Origin: Pseudothioclava sp033100795
GTDB lineage: Bacteria; Pseudomonadota; Alphaproteobacteria; Rhodobacterales; Rhodobacteraceae
Assembly: GCF_033100795.1 (NCBI RefSeq)
Contig: NZ_JAWLVI010000001.1
Location: forward strand, 62,001 to 126,000
Length of the DNA: 64,000 bases
Direction of reading: 5' to 3'
A program made the translations under genes and the position numbers. The notes beneath the pieces are model-generated. The model was not told the DNA's origin and ran no database searches. It was given only the letters and a program-made list of their open reading frames with translations. Shown piece by piece: positions 26,832 through 38,704 of the stretch (position 1 is its first letter; the number at the start of each line of letters is the position of its first letter).

Positions 26832-27908
26832 ATGCGAAAAACGCTTTGGATACACATCGGTCACTTCAAGACCGGCACAACCGCTTTGCAGGTCTTTTGC
26901 GCTTGGAATAAAGCCAATCTGGCTAAACACGGAATTTCATATAGCCCTGAATGCCAGAAGCACTCCAAGCACTCCAAACTAGCATTTTCGCTGTATCGCC
27001 AGGCCGGTATTACCCATCTGATGCACGGTTTTGCGAACGACACCCCGGCCAAGGAACATTGGGATGTTGTTCTGAATGAGGCGTTGTCAAACAGCGCTCC
27101 GGCTACCCTGATAAGCTCTGAGGAGTTTATGCGACTGGGATCGCACCCTGATGCGGAACAATTACTCGCATCAATCATCGAACCTTGGCGCAACAAGTTT
27201 GACTTCAGGGTCGTTGCGTATCTGCGCTCACCCGACGCCCATCTACATTCATGGTATAACCAGTTGATCAAGATGAGCCAGCCCATTCCAGACTTCAACG
27301 CTGCGGTCACCTCTGTGATGGAGGCCGTGCATTACGACTATGCGCTTGCCTTGGCTCCTTGGCGACGGATTTTCGGAGATGGCGCGATCAATATCCGCGC
27401 CTATCGGGACGACTTCAAGAACAGCACCGCGCTGTACTCGGATTTTCTGGCGACGCTTGATGTGCAAGCTGGCACGGATTTATCGGACTGGAAGCATCCT
27501 CAGAAAGACGTGAATCCACGCATGGACGAACATCTTCTGCAATATATCAGAATTGCAAACCGCCTGAATATTGCCCCTGAAGGCCGGGATTGGCTGAAAA
27601 AACGGATCTGTGCAGTCCTTGAGGGTGCGCAGGATGGTGGGCACTCAAGTTTTAAGGAAATCATTTCGCAAAGCCAACAGGGGCTGGAACTGATCGACTC
27701 CGAGTTGCCGCACGGTCTGGACATTGAGGCGATGCTGCAGGACAGTCCGCGTCCTGACGAGTCCGGCGCATCGGAAATGCAGATTGCGCTTGAAATCGCG
27801 CTTGGCGAAATCGCGGTTCTAAGGCGGCAGCAGCGACAATCACTAAAGACACTATCCGAGCGCCTTGACGCCCTCGAAAAGCTGCCGAAGGGGCGCCTCT
27901 TACGATGA
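26832..27908 (+). CDS. Sulfotransferase-like protein, island cargo
   Basis: A 358-residue protein starting RKTLWIHIGHFKTGTTALQ, a well-preserved PAPS-binding P-loop of the sulfotransferase superfamily (HIGxxKTGTT). LISSEEFMRL and VVAYLRSPDAHLHSWYNQLIK correspond to the second PAPS-binding region with the conserved Arg-Ser. The C-terminus has a helical tail (residues about 300-350, Leu/Arg/Glu-rich, likely coiled coil). GAGGGCAG precedes the ATG. The stop overlaps the glycosyltransferase start (ATGA), so the two are coupled. Likely role: sulfation of a surface or secreted glycan; the substrate is unknown. Confidence 0.85.
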   Translation: MRKTLWIHIGHFKTGTTALQVFCAWNKANLAKHGISYSPECQKHSKHSKLAFSLYRQAGITHLMHGFANDTPAKEHWDVVLNEALSNSAPATLISSEEFMRLGSHPDAEQLLASIIEPWRNKFDFRVVAYLRSPDAHLHSWYNQLIKMSQPIPDFNAAVTSVMEAVHYDYALALAPWRRIFGDGAINIRAYRDDFKNSTALYSDFLATLDVQAGTDLSDWKHPQKDVNPRMDEHLLQYIRIANRLNIAPEGRDWLKKRICAVLEGAQDGGHSSFKEIISQSQQGLELIDSELPHGLDIEAMLQDSPRPDESGASEMQIALEIALGEIAVLRRQQRQSLKTLSERLDALEKLPKGRLLR

Positions 27909-29401
27909 GCACGATGAAAATTCTCTACTACAACTGGGTTGATTATCTGGATGACGAGCATCGGGGTGGCGGCGTCACAGTTTATCAGCGCAACCTGATG
28001 CATAGCTGGGATACCGATCCCGATATTCAGGAAGTGTTCCTCTCTGCCGGTGTTTCCTACGACCTGTTTAATCGTGCCCCTCGGTGGGAACAGGTTCGGC
28101 ACGGACCGACAGAGGACCGCGCACGCCGCTACGAGATCGTGAATTCCGGCGTTCTGGCTCCTGGGCACCTCTCATTCGGTGCTGATACCCAGATCTCGCA
28201 CCAGCCGACGGTTGACACGTTCCTAGACTTTATCGACAAGACCGGCCCCTACGACATCATCCATTTCAACAATCTCGAAGGGCTTCCTGTCGAGGTTCTG
28301 AATCTCAAGCAAATCTGGCAAAAAACGCGGGTTATCGTCTCGCTGCACAATTACTATCCGTTCTGCTCGCAGGTAAATCTGTGGAAGCGCGAGGCCGAGA
28401 ATTGCACGGATTTTCTGGACGGTGCGGATTGCAGCACTTGCCTCGTCCACGCTCTCCCCACGAGGCCCGCAGTGGTCGTGGCCAACGGCTTGGCGTATCA
28501 TCTTAAACGCGCGGGAATACGCTCTGGCACAACGACATTTAAAATCCTGCTTCGGCAGCTTATGCGTGCGGGACGTTTTGCGTATCGTCTTGTCGGCAAG
28601 CTGCGAATGAAACGCCCCGCCCAAGAGGCGTCGGCGAAATCTGTCGATCGCCTCAAGGTTGGCGCACCTTTCCGTGCGCGTCGTGAAAAGATGATCGACG
28701 CCCTGAATCGTAATGCCGACCTGATCTTGTGTGTCTCGGATGCGGTAAAGGAAATCGCCAAGCGATATGGTCTGCGTCCCGAGCTGTTGCACACAAGTTA
28801 TATCGGTTCGGCGCACGCGCGCAAATTCCAAGAGACCCACCCCGCCAGCAGTCTTCTGAATGAGGACGGGACGCTGACACTTGCGTATCTGGGCTATATG
28901 CGGCGTGATAAGGGCTTCTATTTCCTCCTCGACGCGCTTGCAAAGCTTCCCCCCGAAAAAGCGAAACGTGTTCATCTTCTGGTCGGCGCGCGTAGCGGCG
29001 ATATGGAGGCTATCACAGGGCTGAATGCCCTGAGGTTCCGTCTTGCCAGCCTTACCCATGTGGACGGCTATCAGCCAAACGAGCTGGACAGCCTGCTGGC
29101 CGATGTGCGGGTCGGGCTTGTGCCCGTGCTCTGGGAAGACAACCTGCCCCAAGTTGCGATCGAGATGCACGCACGCCATATCGCCCTTCTGACCTCGGAT
29201 CGGGGAGGTGCTAAGGAATTGGGTCGCTACGCCGATCTGGTTCACGAAGCAGGCTCTGCCACCAGTTTCGAGGCCTGCCTCACCCGCATTCTGAACGGTG
29301 AAATCGACCTCGACGCCTATTGGGCGGGGGCTATGGCGCCGGTCTCGATGCAAGAGCACACTGCGGACCTGCTGCGCGTTTATAAAAGCACGGCGTGTTG
29401 A
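27905..29401 (+). CDS. Glycosyltransferase family 4 protein, island cargo
   Basis: A 498-residue GT-B glycosyltransferase. The N-terminal domain has HRGGGVTVYQRNLM and DIIHFNNLEGLP. The C-terminal Rossmann domain has LAYLGYMRRDKGFYFLLDALAKL (donor-site helix) and VGLVPVLWEDNLPQVAIEMHA with the usual E-x7-E-type donor motif region. A cysteine-rich stretch (NCTDFLDGADCSTCLVH) is typical of GT4 enzymes of surface polysaccharide loci. The ATG overlaps the sulfotransferase stop by four bases. It probably acts in the cytoplasm on a capsule, O-antigen or exopolysaccharide intermediate. An insertion of about 60 residues near 210-265 is basic and of unknown role. Confidence 0.9.
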   Translation: MSTMKILYYNWVDYLDDEHRGGGVTVYQRNLMHSWDTDPDIQEVFLSAGVSYDLFNRAPRWEQVRHGPTEDRARRYEIVNSGVLAPGHLSFGADTQISHQPTVDTFLDFIDKTGPYDIIHFNNLEGLPVEVLNLKQIWQKTRVIVSLHNYYPFCSQVNLWKREAENCTDFLDGADCSTCLVHALPTRPAVVVANGLAYHLKRAGIRSGTTTFKILLRQLMRAGRFAYRLVGKLRMKRPAQEASAKSVDRLKVGAPFRARREKMIDALNRNADLILCVSDAVKEIAKRYGLRPELLHTSYIGSAHARKFQETHPASSLLNEDGTLTLAYLGYMRRDKGFYFLLDALAKLPPEKAKRVHLLVGARSGDMEAITGLNALRFRLASLTHVDGYQPNELDSLLADVRVGLVPVLWEDNLPQVAIEMHARHIALLTSDRGGAKELGRYADLVHEAGSATSFEACLTRILNGEIDLDAYWAGAMAPVSMQEHTADLLRVYKSTAC

Positions 29402-29707
29402 GTTCCTCAGAGCCGTGACCCGGCATTTTCACCGGGATCTGACACTTTGGTGTTATGTTCTGGCATTCAGCTCATGCCGGCTCTCGGGCTTCATCCCTTT
29501 GGCTTGACCTCAAAGGAACCTTGGGTCGATCTCATTCGCTGGCCGAGAGAATGGACCCTTTGCTTCCCGTGGTGGACCCTAAGGGACACTTGGTAAGCAG
29601 GTCGCCAAGGCGGGGCGCTGATTGCTTTGAGCTAGCCCCCGAAATTCGGACGCTGGCGTAAGCTACGATTTGTTGTCTGCTGGTCTTCGACGAGAAGGAG
29701 ATCAGAG

Positions 29708-29746
29708 ATGTCGAAACGGAAGCAACATGCGCCTGAGTTCAAGGCG
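29708..29746 (+). pseudogene. Start of an IS3-family orfA transposase, truncated
   Basis: ATG at 29708 encodes MSKRKQHAPEFKA, the recognisable beginning of IS3-group OrfA proteins, preceded by GAGAAGGAG. The reading matches for 13 codons and then breaks at the 33-bp repeat. Only the start of the insertion sequence remains. Confidence 0.75.
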
Positions 29747-29778
29747 ACCCCAGTTCCGCCAGAAACCGTAAACGCAGC
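29746..29778 (+). repeat. 33-bp direct repeat, copy 2
   Basis: Identical to 26240-26272. It is fused on the left to the IS3 fragment and on the right to the sequence flanking attR. Confidence 0.9.
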
Positions 29779-29797
29779 CTGTAGCAGGAACAGAAAA

Positions 29798-29815
29798 CCC
29801 TCTGCCGGCACCACA
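29798..29815 (+). repeat. attR: second copy of the 18-bp att repeat
   Basis: CCCTCTGCCGGCACCACA, identical to 25352-25369 in tRNA-Thr. It marks the right end of the island. Confidence 0.88.
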
Positions 29816-29907
29816 AAATATCATGTAACATACTGATATTGAAAGATTTTCTGCTGTAGTTGGGTTGTATTGTGTTCACATCCGTGTTCACAAGGGGAAA
29901 AGAGTTC

Positions 29908-30063
29908 GTGTCGGTGATCGCCGTGAAATACGCCCAAAAAGACCCAAGGACAGGCAACCTGAATTACAGGCGGCGGGTCCCCAAGGTTCTGCAATCGCAG
30001 TTCCCCAGCCAAACAATGCTTGTGAAGGTGCTGGGCAAAGGCGGGGCCGCACTGGTCGCCTAG
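29908..30063 (+). pseudogene. N-terminal integrase fragment outside attR
   Basis: A GTG at 29908 with AAGGGG upstream starts a 51-codon frame reading YAQKDPRTGNLNYRRRVPKVLQSQF, similar to the N-terminal arm of tRNA-targeting tyrosine recombinases (YRRRVPxxL). It stops at 30063, 18 bases before folD. In such islands the integrase normally sits just inside an att copy, so this fragment suggests an older element that was next to the tRNA before the present one inserted. Confidence 0.55.
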
Positions 30064-30081
30064 CCGCGACAAACCGCTGAG

Positions 30082-30978
30082 TTATTTCGTCGCGATCCAG
30101 CCCGAGGCGATCTGGCGTTTGTGCGCGACAAGGGCGTTGCGCATCAGAATCGCGACGGTGACGGGGCCGACGCCGCCGGGAACCGGGGTGATCCAGCCGC
30201 AGACTTCGCGCACGGCGTCCGTGTCGACGTCGCCCAGAATCCGCACCGAGCCGTCGTCCGTGGTGACTTGATTGATGCCGATGTCGATGACGGCCGCGCC
30301 GGGTTTGATCATCTCGGGGCCGATCAGATGCGCCTTGCCGACCGCGACCACAACCACATCGGCGCGGCGCGAATGCATCGCGACCGAGCGGGTCATATGG
30401 TGGCAGACGGTGACGGTCGCACCTTCGGCCATCAACATGAAGGCCGTGGGCTTGCCGACGATCTCCGAGTGGCCGATGACAACAACCTCCAGCCCGCGCA
30501 TCTCAAGGCCGGTTTCGCGGATCAGCTCGACTGCGGCGGCGGCGGTGCAGGGGGCCAGCGCGACGTCGTTATAAACGATATTGCCGATCGAGGCGGGGTT
30601 CATCCCCTCGACGTCCTTGAGCGGGTGGATCGCCGATTGCAGCGAACGCACATGGATATGTTCGGGCACGGGACGTTGCAGGATGATGCCCAGAACCTCG
30701 GCGCTGTCATTCAGTGCCGCGATGCGCTGTTTGCACTCATCCTGAGATATATCGGCGGGCCAGACCTGTTGATCGAAGGGCAGGCCGACCTTGGCCGCGC
30801 CGCGCGCCTGATTGCGCACATAGACGTCGATCTCGGGCGAGGGGCCGATCGAGATCGAGACAAGGTGGCCGATCGGATAAGTCGCGGCGGCCTCTTCCAG
30901 CTCGGCCCTGACCTGATCGAAAATCCGCGCCTGAACGGCCTTTCCGTCGATGACGCGGTGATCGTGGAACTTCGGCAT
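30082..30978 (-). CDS. Divergent FolD-type methylenetetrahydrofolate dehydrogenase/cyclohydrolase
   Basis: A 298-residue FolD-family protein: conserved VIGHSEIVGKP, PVPGGVGPVTVAIL and KDVEGMNP segments define the fold. Key positions differ from canonical FolD. The catalytic lysine of the YxxxK motif is Gln57 (YVRNQARGAAK), QLPLP reads QRPVP, KDVDGFHP reads KDVEGMNP, and PCTPxG reads PCTAAA. In the human enzyme the equivalent Lys-to-Gln change removes cyclohydrolase but not dehydrogenase activity, so this may be a dehydrogenase-only or specialised enzyme. A typical FolD is probably encoded elsewhere. It is the first chromosomal gene right of the island. Confidence 0.88.
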   Translation of the reverse strand: MPKFHDHRVIDGKAVQARIFDQVRAELEEAAATYPIGHLVSISIGPSPEIDVYVRNQARGAAKVGLPFDQQVWPADISQDECKQRIAALNDSAEVLGIILQRPVPEHIHVRSLQSAIHPLKDVEGMNPASIGNIVYNDVALAPCTAAAAVELIRETGLEMRGLEVVVIGHSEIVGKPTAFMLMAEGATVTVCHHMTRSVAMHSRRADVVVVAVGKAHLIGPEMIKPGAAVIDIGINQVTTDDGSVRILGDVDTDAVREVCGWITPVPGGVGPVTVAILMRNALVAHKRQIASGWIATK

Positions 30979-31119
30979 CGGGGCACCTCTTTGCGTGTCG
31001 ATTGGCCCGGGGTTTGCGGGGCAGGCCCGGGAAACTGACGGGAGAATGCCAAATTGGCGGCACTTTACTCCAAACGCCGCCGACGCTTTATCGCGGAAAA
31101 ACGGCTAGGCGTTTGGTCG

Positions 31120-32265
31120 CTAGGCGGCGCGGGCCAGTATGGTGACTAGCTGATCGGTGGACAGGGCGACGGGGTTCGCCTTCATCGAGGAGCTGGATCT
31201 GGCGGCCTCGGCGATCGCGGGGAATGACTGCGCGGCGATGCCGAAAGCGGAAAGGCGCGGCAGCCCCCAGATGTCGATCTGCGCGCCAAGGGTAGCGAAG
31301 GCGTCTTCGGGGGCGCCGCCCAAGGCGCTGGCGATCCAGTGGGCCACCTCGTCGAAGCGGCGGGTATCACGCCCTTGCTCGTGCAGTGTCTGGCGGTTGA
31401 GCGGCAAGACCTCGGGCAACAGCCGCCCGCAGATCGCACCATGCGGCGCGTCCGAGACGCCCCCCAGAACGCCCGCCAGCCCATGCACCGCGCCAAGCCC
31501 CGCGTTTGCCAGCGCAATCCCGCCGAAATAGCTGGTTTTTGACAGGGCATCGCGGGCGGGGGCGTCCTCGCCCGCCATCAGCGTGACGAGGGCGCAAAGC
31601 CCCGTGGGGATCGCCTCGCGGCACAGCGCATCGGTCAGCGGATTGGCGCGGACACACAGATAGGGTTCGATCACCTGTGTCACCGCATCCAGCCCCGAGG
31701 CCAGCGTCACCGCGCGCGGGCAATGATCGGTCAGCGCAGGGTCGATAACGGCCAGCGCCGCCATCATCCGGTCGTCGCGCAGGCTGACCTTGCGGTGATG
31801 GTCGGGCATCGAAATCACCGCGTTTTTCGTGGCCTCAGCGCCTGTGCCCGAGGTGGTGGGAATAGCGATAAAGGGCAGGGGGGCTGCGTCAAGCGGAGCG
31901 CTGTCGCCGACGATTTCAAAATGGCGCAGCACATTGCCTTGTGCCGGCAAAAGCGCGGCCAGCGCCTTGGCCAGATCGAGCGCCGACCCGCCGCCAAGCC
32001 CGACAACCGCTTCGGCCCCGAAACCGGACAGATCGTCCAGCGCGGCCAAAAGTTGCGGCAGGCTCGGCTCTCCTTGGGTGAAAATCTGCGCGATCTCTGC
32101 CCCTTCGGCCTGCAGCGCCGCTTCAAGCTCGCTGCGCCAGCCGACCGAGCGGCTGGCGACCAGCACGATCCTTTGCCCAAGGGCGCGAATGGCGGGCGCC
32201 GCAGAGGCCCGCGTTCCGCGCCCGAAGAGCGTGCGTTGCGGACAAAGAAGCGAGAAGGGCGTCAT
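31120..32265 (-). CDS. Iron-type alcohol dehydrogenase, glycerol operon
   Basis: A 381-residue group III (iron-containing) alcohol dehydrogenase. Seen: GLGGGSALDLAK (cofactor loop, 89-100), PTTSGTGAEAT, and metal-site residues Asp193, His261 and His275. The fourth ligand, His in FucO, is Gln197 (GLDAVTQVIEPY); this occurs in a known subfamily but leaves metal use uncertain. The ATG at 32265 follows the glpK stop by 7 bases, and GAGGC overlapping that stop acts as the ribosome site, so it is co-transcribed with glpK. A role in oxidising glycerol or a related polyol aldehyde is inferred from context. Confidence 0.88.
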   Translation of the reverse strand: MTPFSLLCPQRTLFGRGTRASAAPAIRALGQRIVLVASRSVGWRSELEAALQAEGAEIAQIFTQGEPSLPQLLAALDDLSGFGAEAVVGLGGGSALDLAKALAALLPAQGNVLRHFEIVGDSAPLDAAPLPFIAIPTTSGTGAEATKNAVISMPDHHRKVSLRDDRMMAALAVIDPALTDHCPRAVTLASGLDAVTQVIEPYLCVRANPLTDALCREAIPTGLCALVTLMAGEDAPARDALSKTSYFGGIALANAGLGAVHGLAGVLGGVSDAPHGAICGRLLPEVLPLNRQTLHEQGRDTRRFDEVAHWIASALGGAPEDAFATLGAQIDIWGLPRLSAFGIAAQSFPAIAEAARSSSSMKANPVALSTDQLVTILARAA

Positions 32266-32272
32266 GCGTGCC

Positions 32273-33763
32273 TCAGACAAAATCAATGGTTGCGGCGACG
32301 GCCTTTTTCCAGCGCGCATAGCGTGCCTCGCGGTCTGGCGCCTCCATCGCGGGGGAGAACTTGCGCTCCAGCGCCCAGTTTTGCGCGAACTTTGCGGGTT
32401 CGGGGTAAAGCCCCGCGCGGTAGCCCGCCAGCCACGCCACCCCAAGTGCAGTGGTCTCCAGCACCTCGGGGCGGTCAACGGGGGCGCCGATGATGTCGGC
32501 CAGAAACTGCATCGCCCAATCCGAGGCCGTCATGCCGCCATCCACCCGCAGCGTTGCCGCCGTGCCGGATGAGGCCCAGTCGGCGCGCATCGCCTCCAAC
32601 AGGTCGCGGGTCTGGTAGCCCACGCTTTCAAGGGCTGCGCGCGCGATCTCGGCGGGGCCGGTGTTGCGCGTCAGGCCGAACATCGCGCCCCGGCATTCGG
32701 CGTTCCAATAGGGCGCGCCAAGGCCGGTAAAGGCGGGCACCAGAACCACCCCTTGCGCGGGGTCGGCACTTTCGGCAAGCGGCTGGGTTTCCTTGGCCTC
32801 GCGGATGATCTTCAGCCCGTCGCGCAGCCATTGCACCACCGCGCCTGCGATAAAGATCGAGCCTTCCAGCGCATAGGTCGGTTTTCCGTCCAGCTGATAG
32901 GCGATGGTGGTCAGCATCCGGTTTTGCGAGCGCACTATCTGATCGCCGGTGTTCAGCAGCGCAAAACACCCCGTGCCATAGGTCGATTTCATCATACCCG
33001 GTTCAAAGCAGGCCTGCCCGACGGTGGCCGCCTGCTGGTCTCCCGCAACGCCCATGATCGGGATCTCATGCCCGAACAGATCGGCGCGTGTCGTGCCGTA
33101 ATCGGCGGCGCAATCCTTGACCTCGGGGAGCATCGCCATCGGGATGCCAAGCCGGTCGCAGATCGTCGCGGACCAGCGCCCCTTGGCGATGTCATAAAGC
33201 ATCGTGCGCGCGGCGTTGGTGGCGTCGGTCGCATGAACGCGCCCGCCGGTAAGCTTCCAGATCAGGAAGCAATCGACCGTGCCGAACAAAAGTTCCCCCG
33301 CCTCGGCACGGGTGCGTGCGCCCTCGATATTCTCCAATATCCAGCGCAGTTTCGTGCCCGAGAAATAGGGGTCCAGCAGCAGGCCGGTTTTTGAGGTCAC
33401 GGCCTCTTCGAACCCTTCGGCGCGCAGGCTCGCGCAGAACTCTGCCGTGCGGCGGTCTTGCCAGACGATGGCGTTACAGACCGGCTGGCCGGTGGTTTTG
33501 TCCCAGACAATGGTGGTTTCGCGCTGGTTGGTGATGCCGATCGCGGCGATTTGCTGCGCGTCTATCCCTGCGCGTTCGATCGCCGCGCGCGAAGTGGCAG
33601 CGACGGTGGACCAAAGATCGGCGGGATCATGTTCAACCCAGCCCGAGGCGGGGAATATCTGGCGGAATTCTTCCTGTGCCGAGGCCACGGGCTTGAGCGC
33701 GGCATCGAACAGGATCGCGCGCGAGGATGTCGTGCCTTGGTCAATCGCCAGAACGTAGGTCAT
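32273..33763 (-). CDS. glpK: Glycerol kinase
   Basis: A FGGY-family kinase of 496 residues that phosphorylates glycerol to glycerol 3-phosphate in the cytoplasm, trapping the imported substrate. The N-terminus TYVLAIDQGTTSSRAILFD, the NQRETTIVWDKTTGQP segment, the substrate motif GTKLRWILEN and the FGGY signatures (GDQQAATVGQACFEPG, GVVLVPAFTGLGAPYW) are all present. GGGGGGAGAGAT precedes the ATG. It follows the glpV transporter gene after a terminator, so it may also have its own promoter, and it is coupled to the downstream dehydrogenase. Confidence 0.97.
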   Translation of the reverse strand: MTYVLAIDQGTTSSRAILFDAALKPVASAQEEFRQIFPASGWVEHDPADLWSTVAATSRAAIERAGIDAQQIAAIGITNQRETTIVWDKTTGQPVCNAIVWQDRRTAEFCASLRAEGFEEAVTSKTGLLLDPYFSGTKLRWILENIEGARTRAEAGELLFGTVDCFLIWKLTGGRVHATDATNAARTMLYDIAKGRWSATICDRLGIPMAMLPEVKDCAADYGTTRADLFGHEIPIMGVAGDQQAATVGQACFEPGMMKSTYGTGCFALLNTGDQIVRSQNRMLTTIAYQLDGKPTYALEGSIFIAGAVVQWLRDGLKIIREAKETQPLAESADPAQGVVLVPAFTGLGAPYWNAECRGAMFGLTRNTGPAEIARAALESVGYQTRDLLEAMRADWASSGTAATLRVDGGMTASDWAMQFLADIIGAPVDRPEVLETTALGVAWLAGYRAGLYPEPAKFAQNWALERKFSPAMEAPDREARYARWKKAVAATIDFV

Positions 33764-33840
33764 ATCTCTCCCCCCATGTGACGGCGCGCCGCCGGTCTTA
33801 TTTGAAAAACCCCGCGCGAGGGGCTTGTCGAAGAAGACGC

Positions 33841-33870
33841 AAGAAAAGGGGCGGGTGCAACCCCGCCCCT
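33841..33870 (-). terminator. Rho-independent terminator after glpV
   Basis: The stem AGGGGCGGG / CCCGCCCCT is followed on the minus strand by TTTTCTT. It lies 15 bases after the glpV stop, so readthrough or a separate promoter is needed for glpK. Confidence 0.8.
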
Positions 33871-33884
33871 CCGGTTTGGTCAGA

Positions 33885-35597
<1,713 letters not shown>

Positions 35598-35649
35598 GAT
35601 CTCCTCCCTGAGAATTGTGGACTGCGTTACTTGGTGTGACGTGCGGGGG

Positions 35650-35922
35650 TCAGACCCAGCGGAAGACCGCTGCGGCATAGACCAGGCACAGGATGAGCGC
35701 GCCCCAAAGGGGCGGCCCCATCAGGGCCAGCCAGATCAGATTGATGAAGGCCGAGCCCAGAAGGCTGATGAAAAGACGATCGCCGCGTGTGGTCTCGATC
35801 CGGAGAATGCCAAGGCGCGGGGTCTCGGGGGATTTGATCGCCAGCACCGTGAAGATGATCAGCAGGCAGGCGATGGTGGCGAAGAAAATCGCGGTGGGAA
35901 CGGTCCAGGCCATCCAGTCCAT
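35650..35922 (-). CDS. DUF2160 membrane protein of glycerol ABC locus
   Basis: A 90-residue protein with about three membrane helices (MAWTVPTAIFFATIACLLIIF; LFISLLGSAFINLIWLAL; LWGALILCLVYAAAVF). DUF2160 proteins accompany glpPQ in rhizobial and rhodobacterial glycerol operons, where one was named GlpU; their role in transport is not defined. The ATG at 35922 lies 13 bases after the glpQ stop. It is in the operon and probably helps assemble or regulate the permease. Confidence 0.85.
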   Translation of the reverse strand: MDWMAWTVPTAIFFATIACLLIIFTVLAIKSPETPRLGILRIETTRGDRLFISLLGSAFINLIWLALMGPPLWGALILCLVYAAAVFRWV

Positions 35923-35935
35923 GGGTCGAGCCTCC

Positions 35936-37610
<1,675 letters not shown>

Positions 37611-37611
<1 letters not shown>

Positions 37612-38693
37612 CACTTCTCCTCCCCGAGCGGTGCGACACGCCAGTCATCGGCATAGACGTTGATTTTTTCCGGCGCGAAGAGGATGCGCGTTGCGTCGGC
37701 CTCGATCTCCATCCCCTCGGGGGCGGTCAGGTTGACGCTGGCGCCCATGACCTCGCCACGGATGATCCGGTGGCGGCCGACGTCCTCGATGCGGCGGATG
37801 GTGAAGGGCAGGCCGCCTTCGCGACCCAGCACGCAGAACTCGGGGCGGATGCCAATCTGGGTGCGGCCCGAAATCGGCCCGTGGGCCGCACCCAGTGGCA
37901 CCTCGAAGCCGTTGATAACGGCCCGAGATCCGGTGACTTCGGCGTCAAAGAAATTCATCCCCGGCGAACCGATGAAATAGCCCACAAAGCTATGGGCGGG
38001 GCGCTCGAACAGCTCTTCGGGCGTTCCCATCTGCACGACGCGCCCGTCATACATCACCACGACCTTGTCGGCGAAGGTCAGCGCCTCGGTCTGGTCATGG
38101 GTGACATAGATCATCGTATGGCCGAACTCGCGGTGCAGCGCCTTGAGCTGCGTGCGAAGCTCGAATTTCATATGCGGGTCGATCACGGTCAGCGGCTCGT
38201 CAAAGAGGATCGCGTTCACGTCCTCGCGCACCATCCCGCGTCCGAGCGAGATTTTCTGCTTGGCGTCCGCTGTCAGCCCGCGCGCCTTGTGCGACAGCTC
38301 GGCCTCCATGCCGATCATCGCGGCGATCTGGTCGACGCGCGCCTTGATATAGCCCGCATCCATCCCGCGATTGCGCAGCGGGAAGGCAAGGTTGTCGCGC
38401 ACGCTCATGGTGTCGTAGACGACCGGAAACTGGAACACCTGCGCGATGTTGCGCTCGGCGGTGGGCGCGTCGGTGACATCGCGGTCGCCAAACAGAACCC
38501 GCCCGTGCGAGGGGCGCAACAGCCCCGAGATGATGTTCAGCAGCGTCGATTTCCCGCAGCCCGAAGACCCAAGAAGCGCATAGGCGCCGCCGTCTTCCCA
38601 GACGTGATCCATTTCTTTGAGTGCATAATCCGCCTCGGACGCCGGGTTCGGATAGTAGCTGTGCGCGAGGTTTTTCAGAGTGATCTGTGCCAT
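37611..38693 (-). CDS. glpT: Glycerol ABC transporter ATPase GlpT
   Basis: A 360-residue MalK-like ATPase with a C-terminal OB-type regulatory domain. Walker A GSSGCGKS (42-49), Walker B AILFDE (161-166) and the H-loop His199 (VTHDQTEA) are intact, but the signature motif is LTADA (140-144) instead of LSGGQ. The partner GlpS shows the opposite defect. In ABC dimers the signature of one subunit completes the site of the other, so the pair should have one complete and one degenerate ATP site. It starts 11 bases after glpS. Confidence 0.94.
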
Positions 38694-38704
38694 GTCGTCC
38701 CCCC

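Larger units (their letters stand above)
29402..29797. other. Island right flank with insertion-sequence debris
   Basis: No intact gene is seen. The segment holds short inverted matches (for example GGGTCCATT / TGGACCC forms near 29550-29580), an IS3-type transposase start at 29708 and the second 33-bp repeat. Confidence 0.6.
25352..29815. mobile_element. Degraded genomic island integrated at tRNA-Thr
   Basis: The region between two exact 18-bp copies of the tRNA-Thr 3' end. It begins with a tyrosine-recombinase relic right next to the tRNA, the classic layout of integrase-driven islands, and is visibly less GC-rich than its flanks. It contains a 61-bp perfect inverted repeat, an attP-like inverted junction, a 33-bp direct repeat, IS3 transposase debris, a possible small gene, and two cargo genes for a sulfotransferase-like protein and a glycosyltransferase. 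The integrase is deleted, so the island should no longer mobilise itself. Confidence 0.85.
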
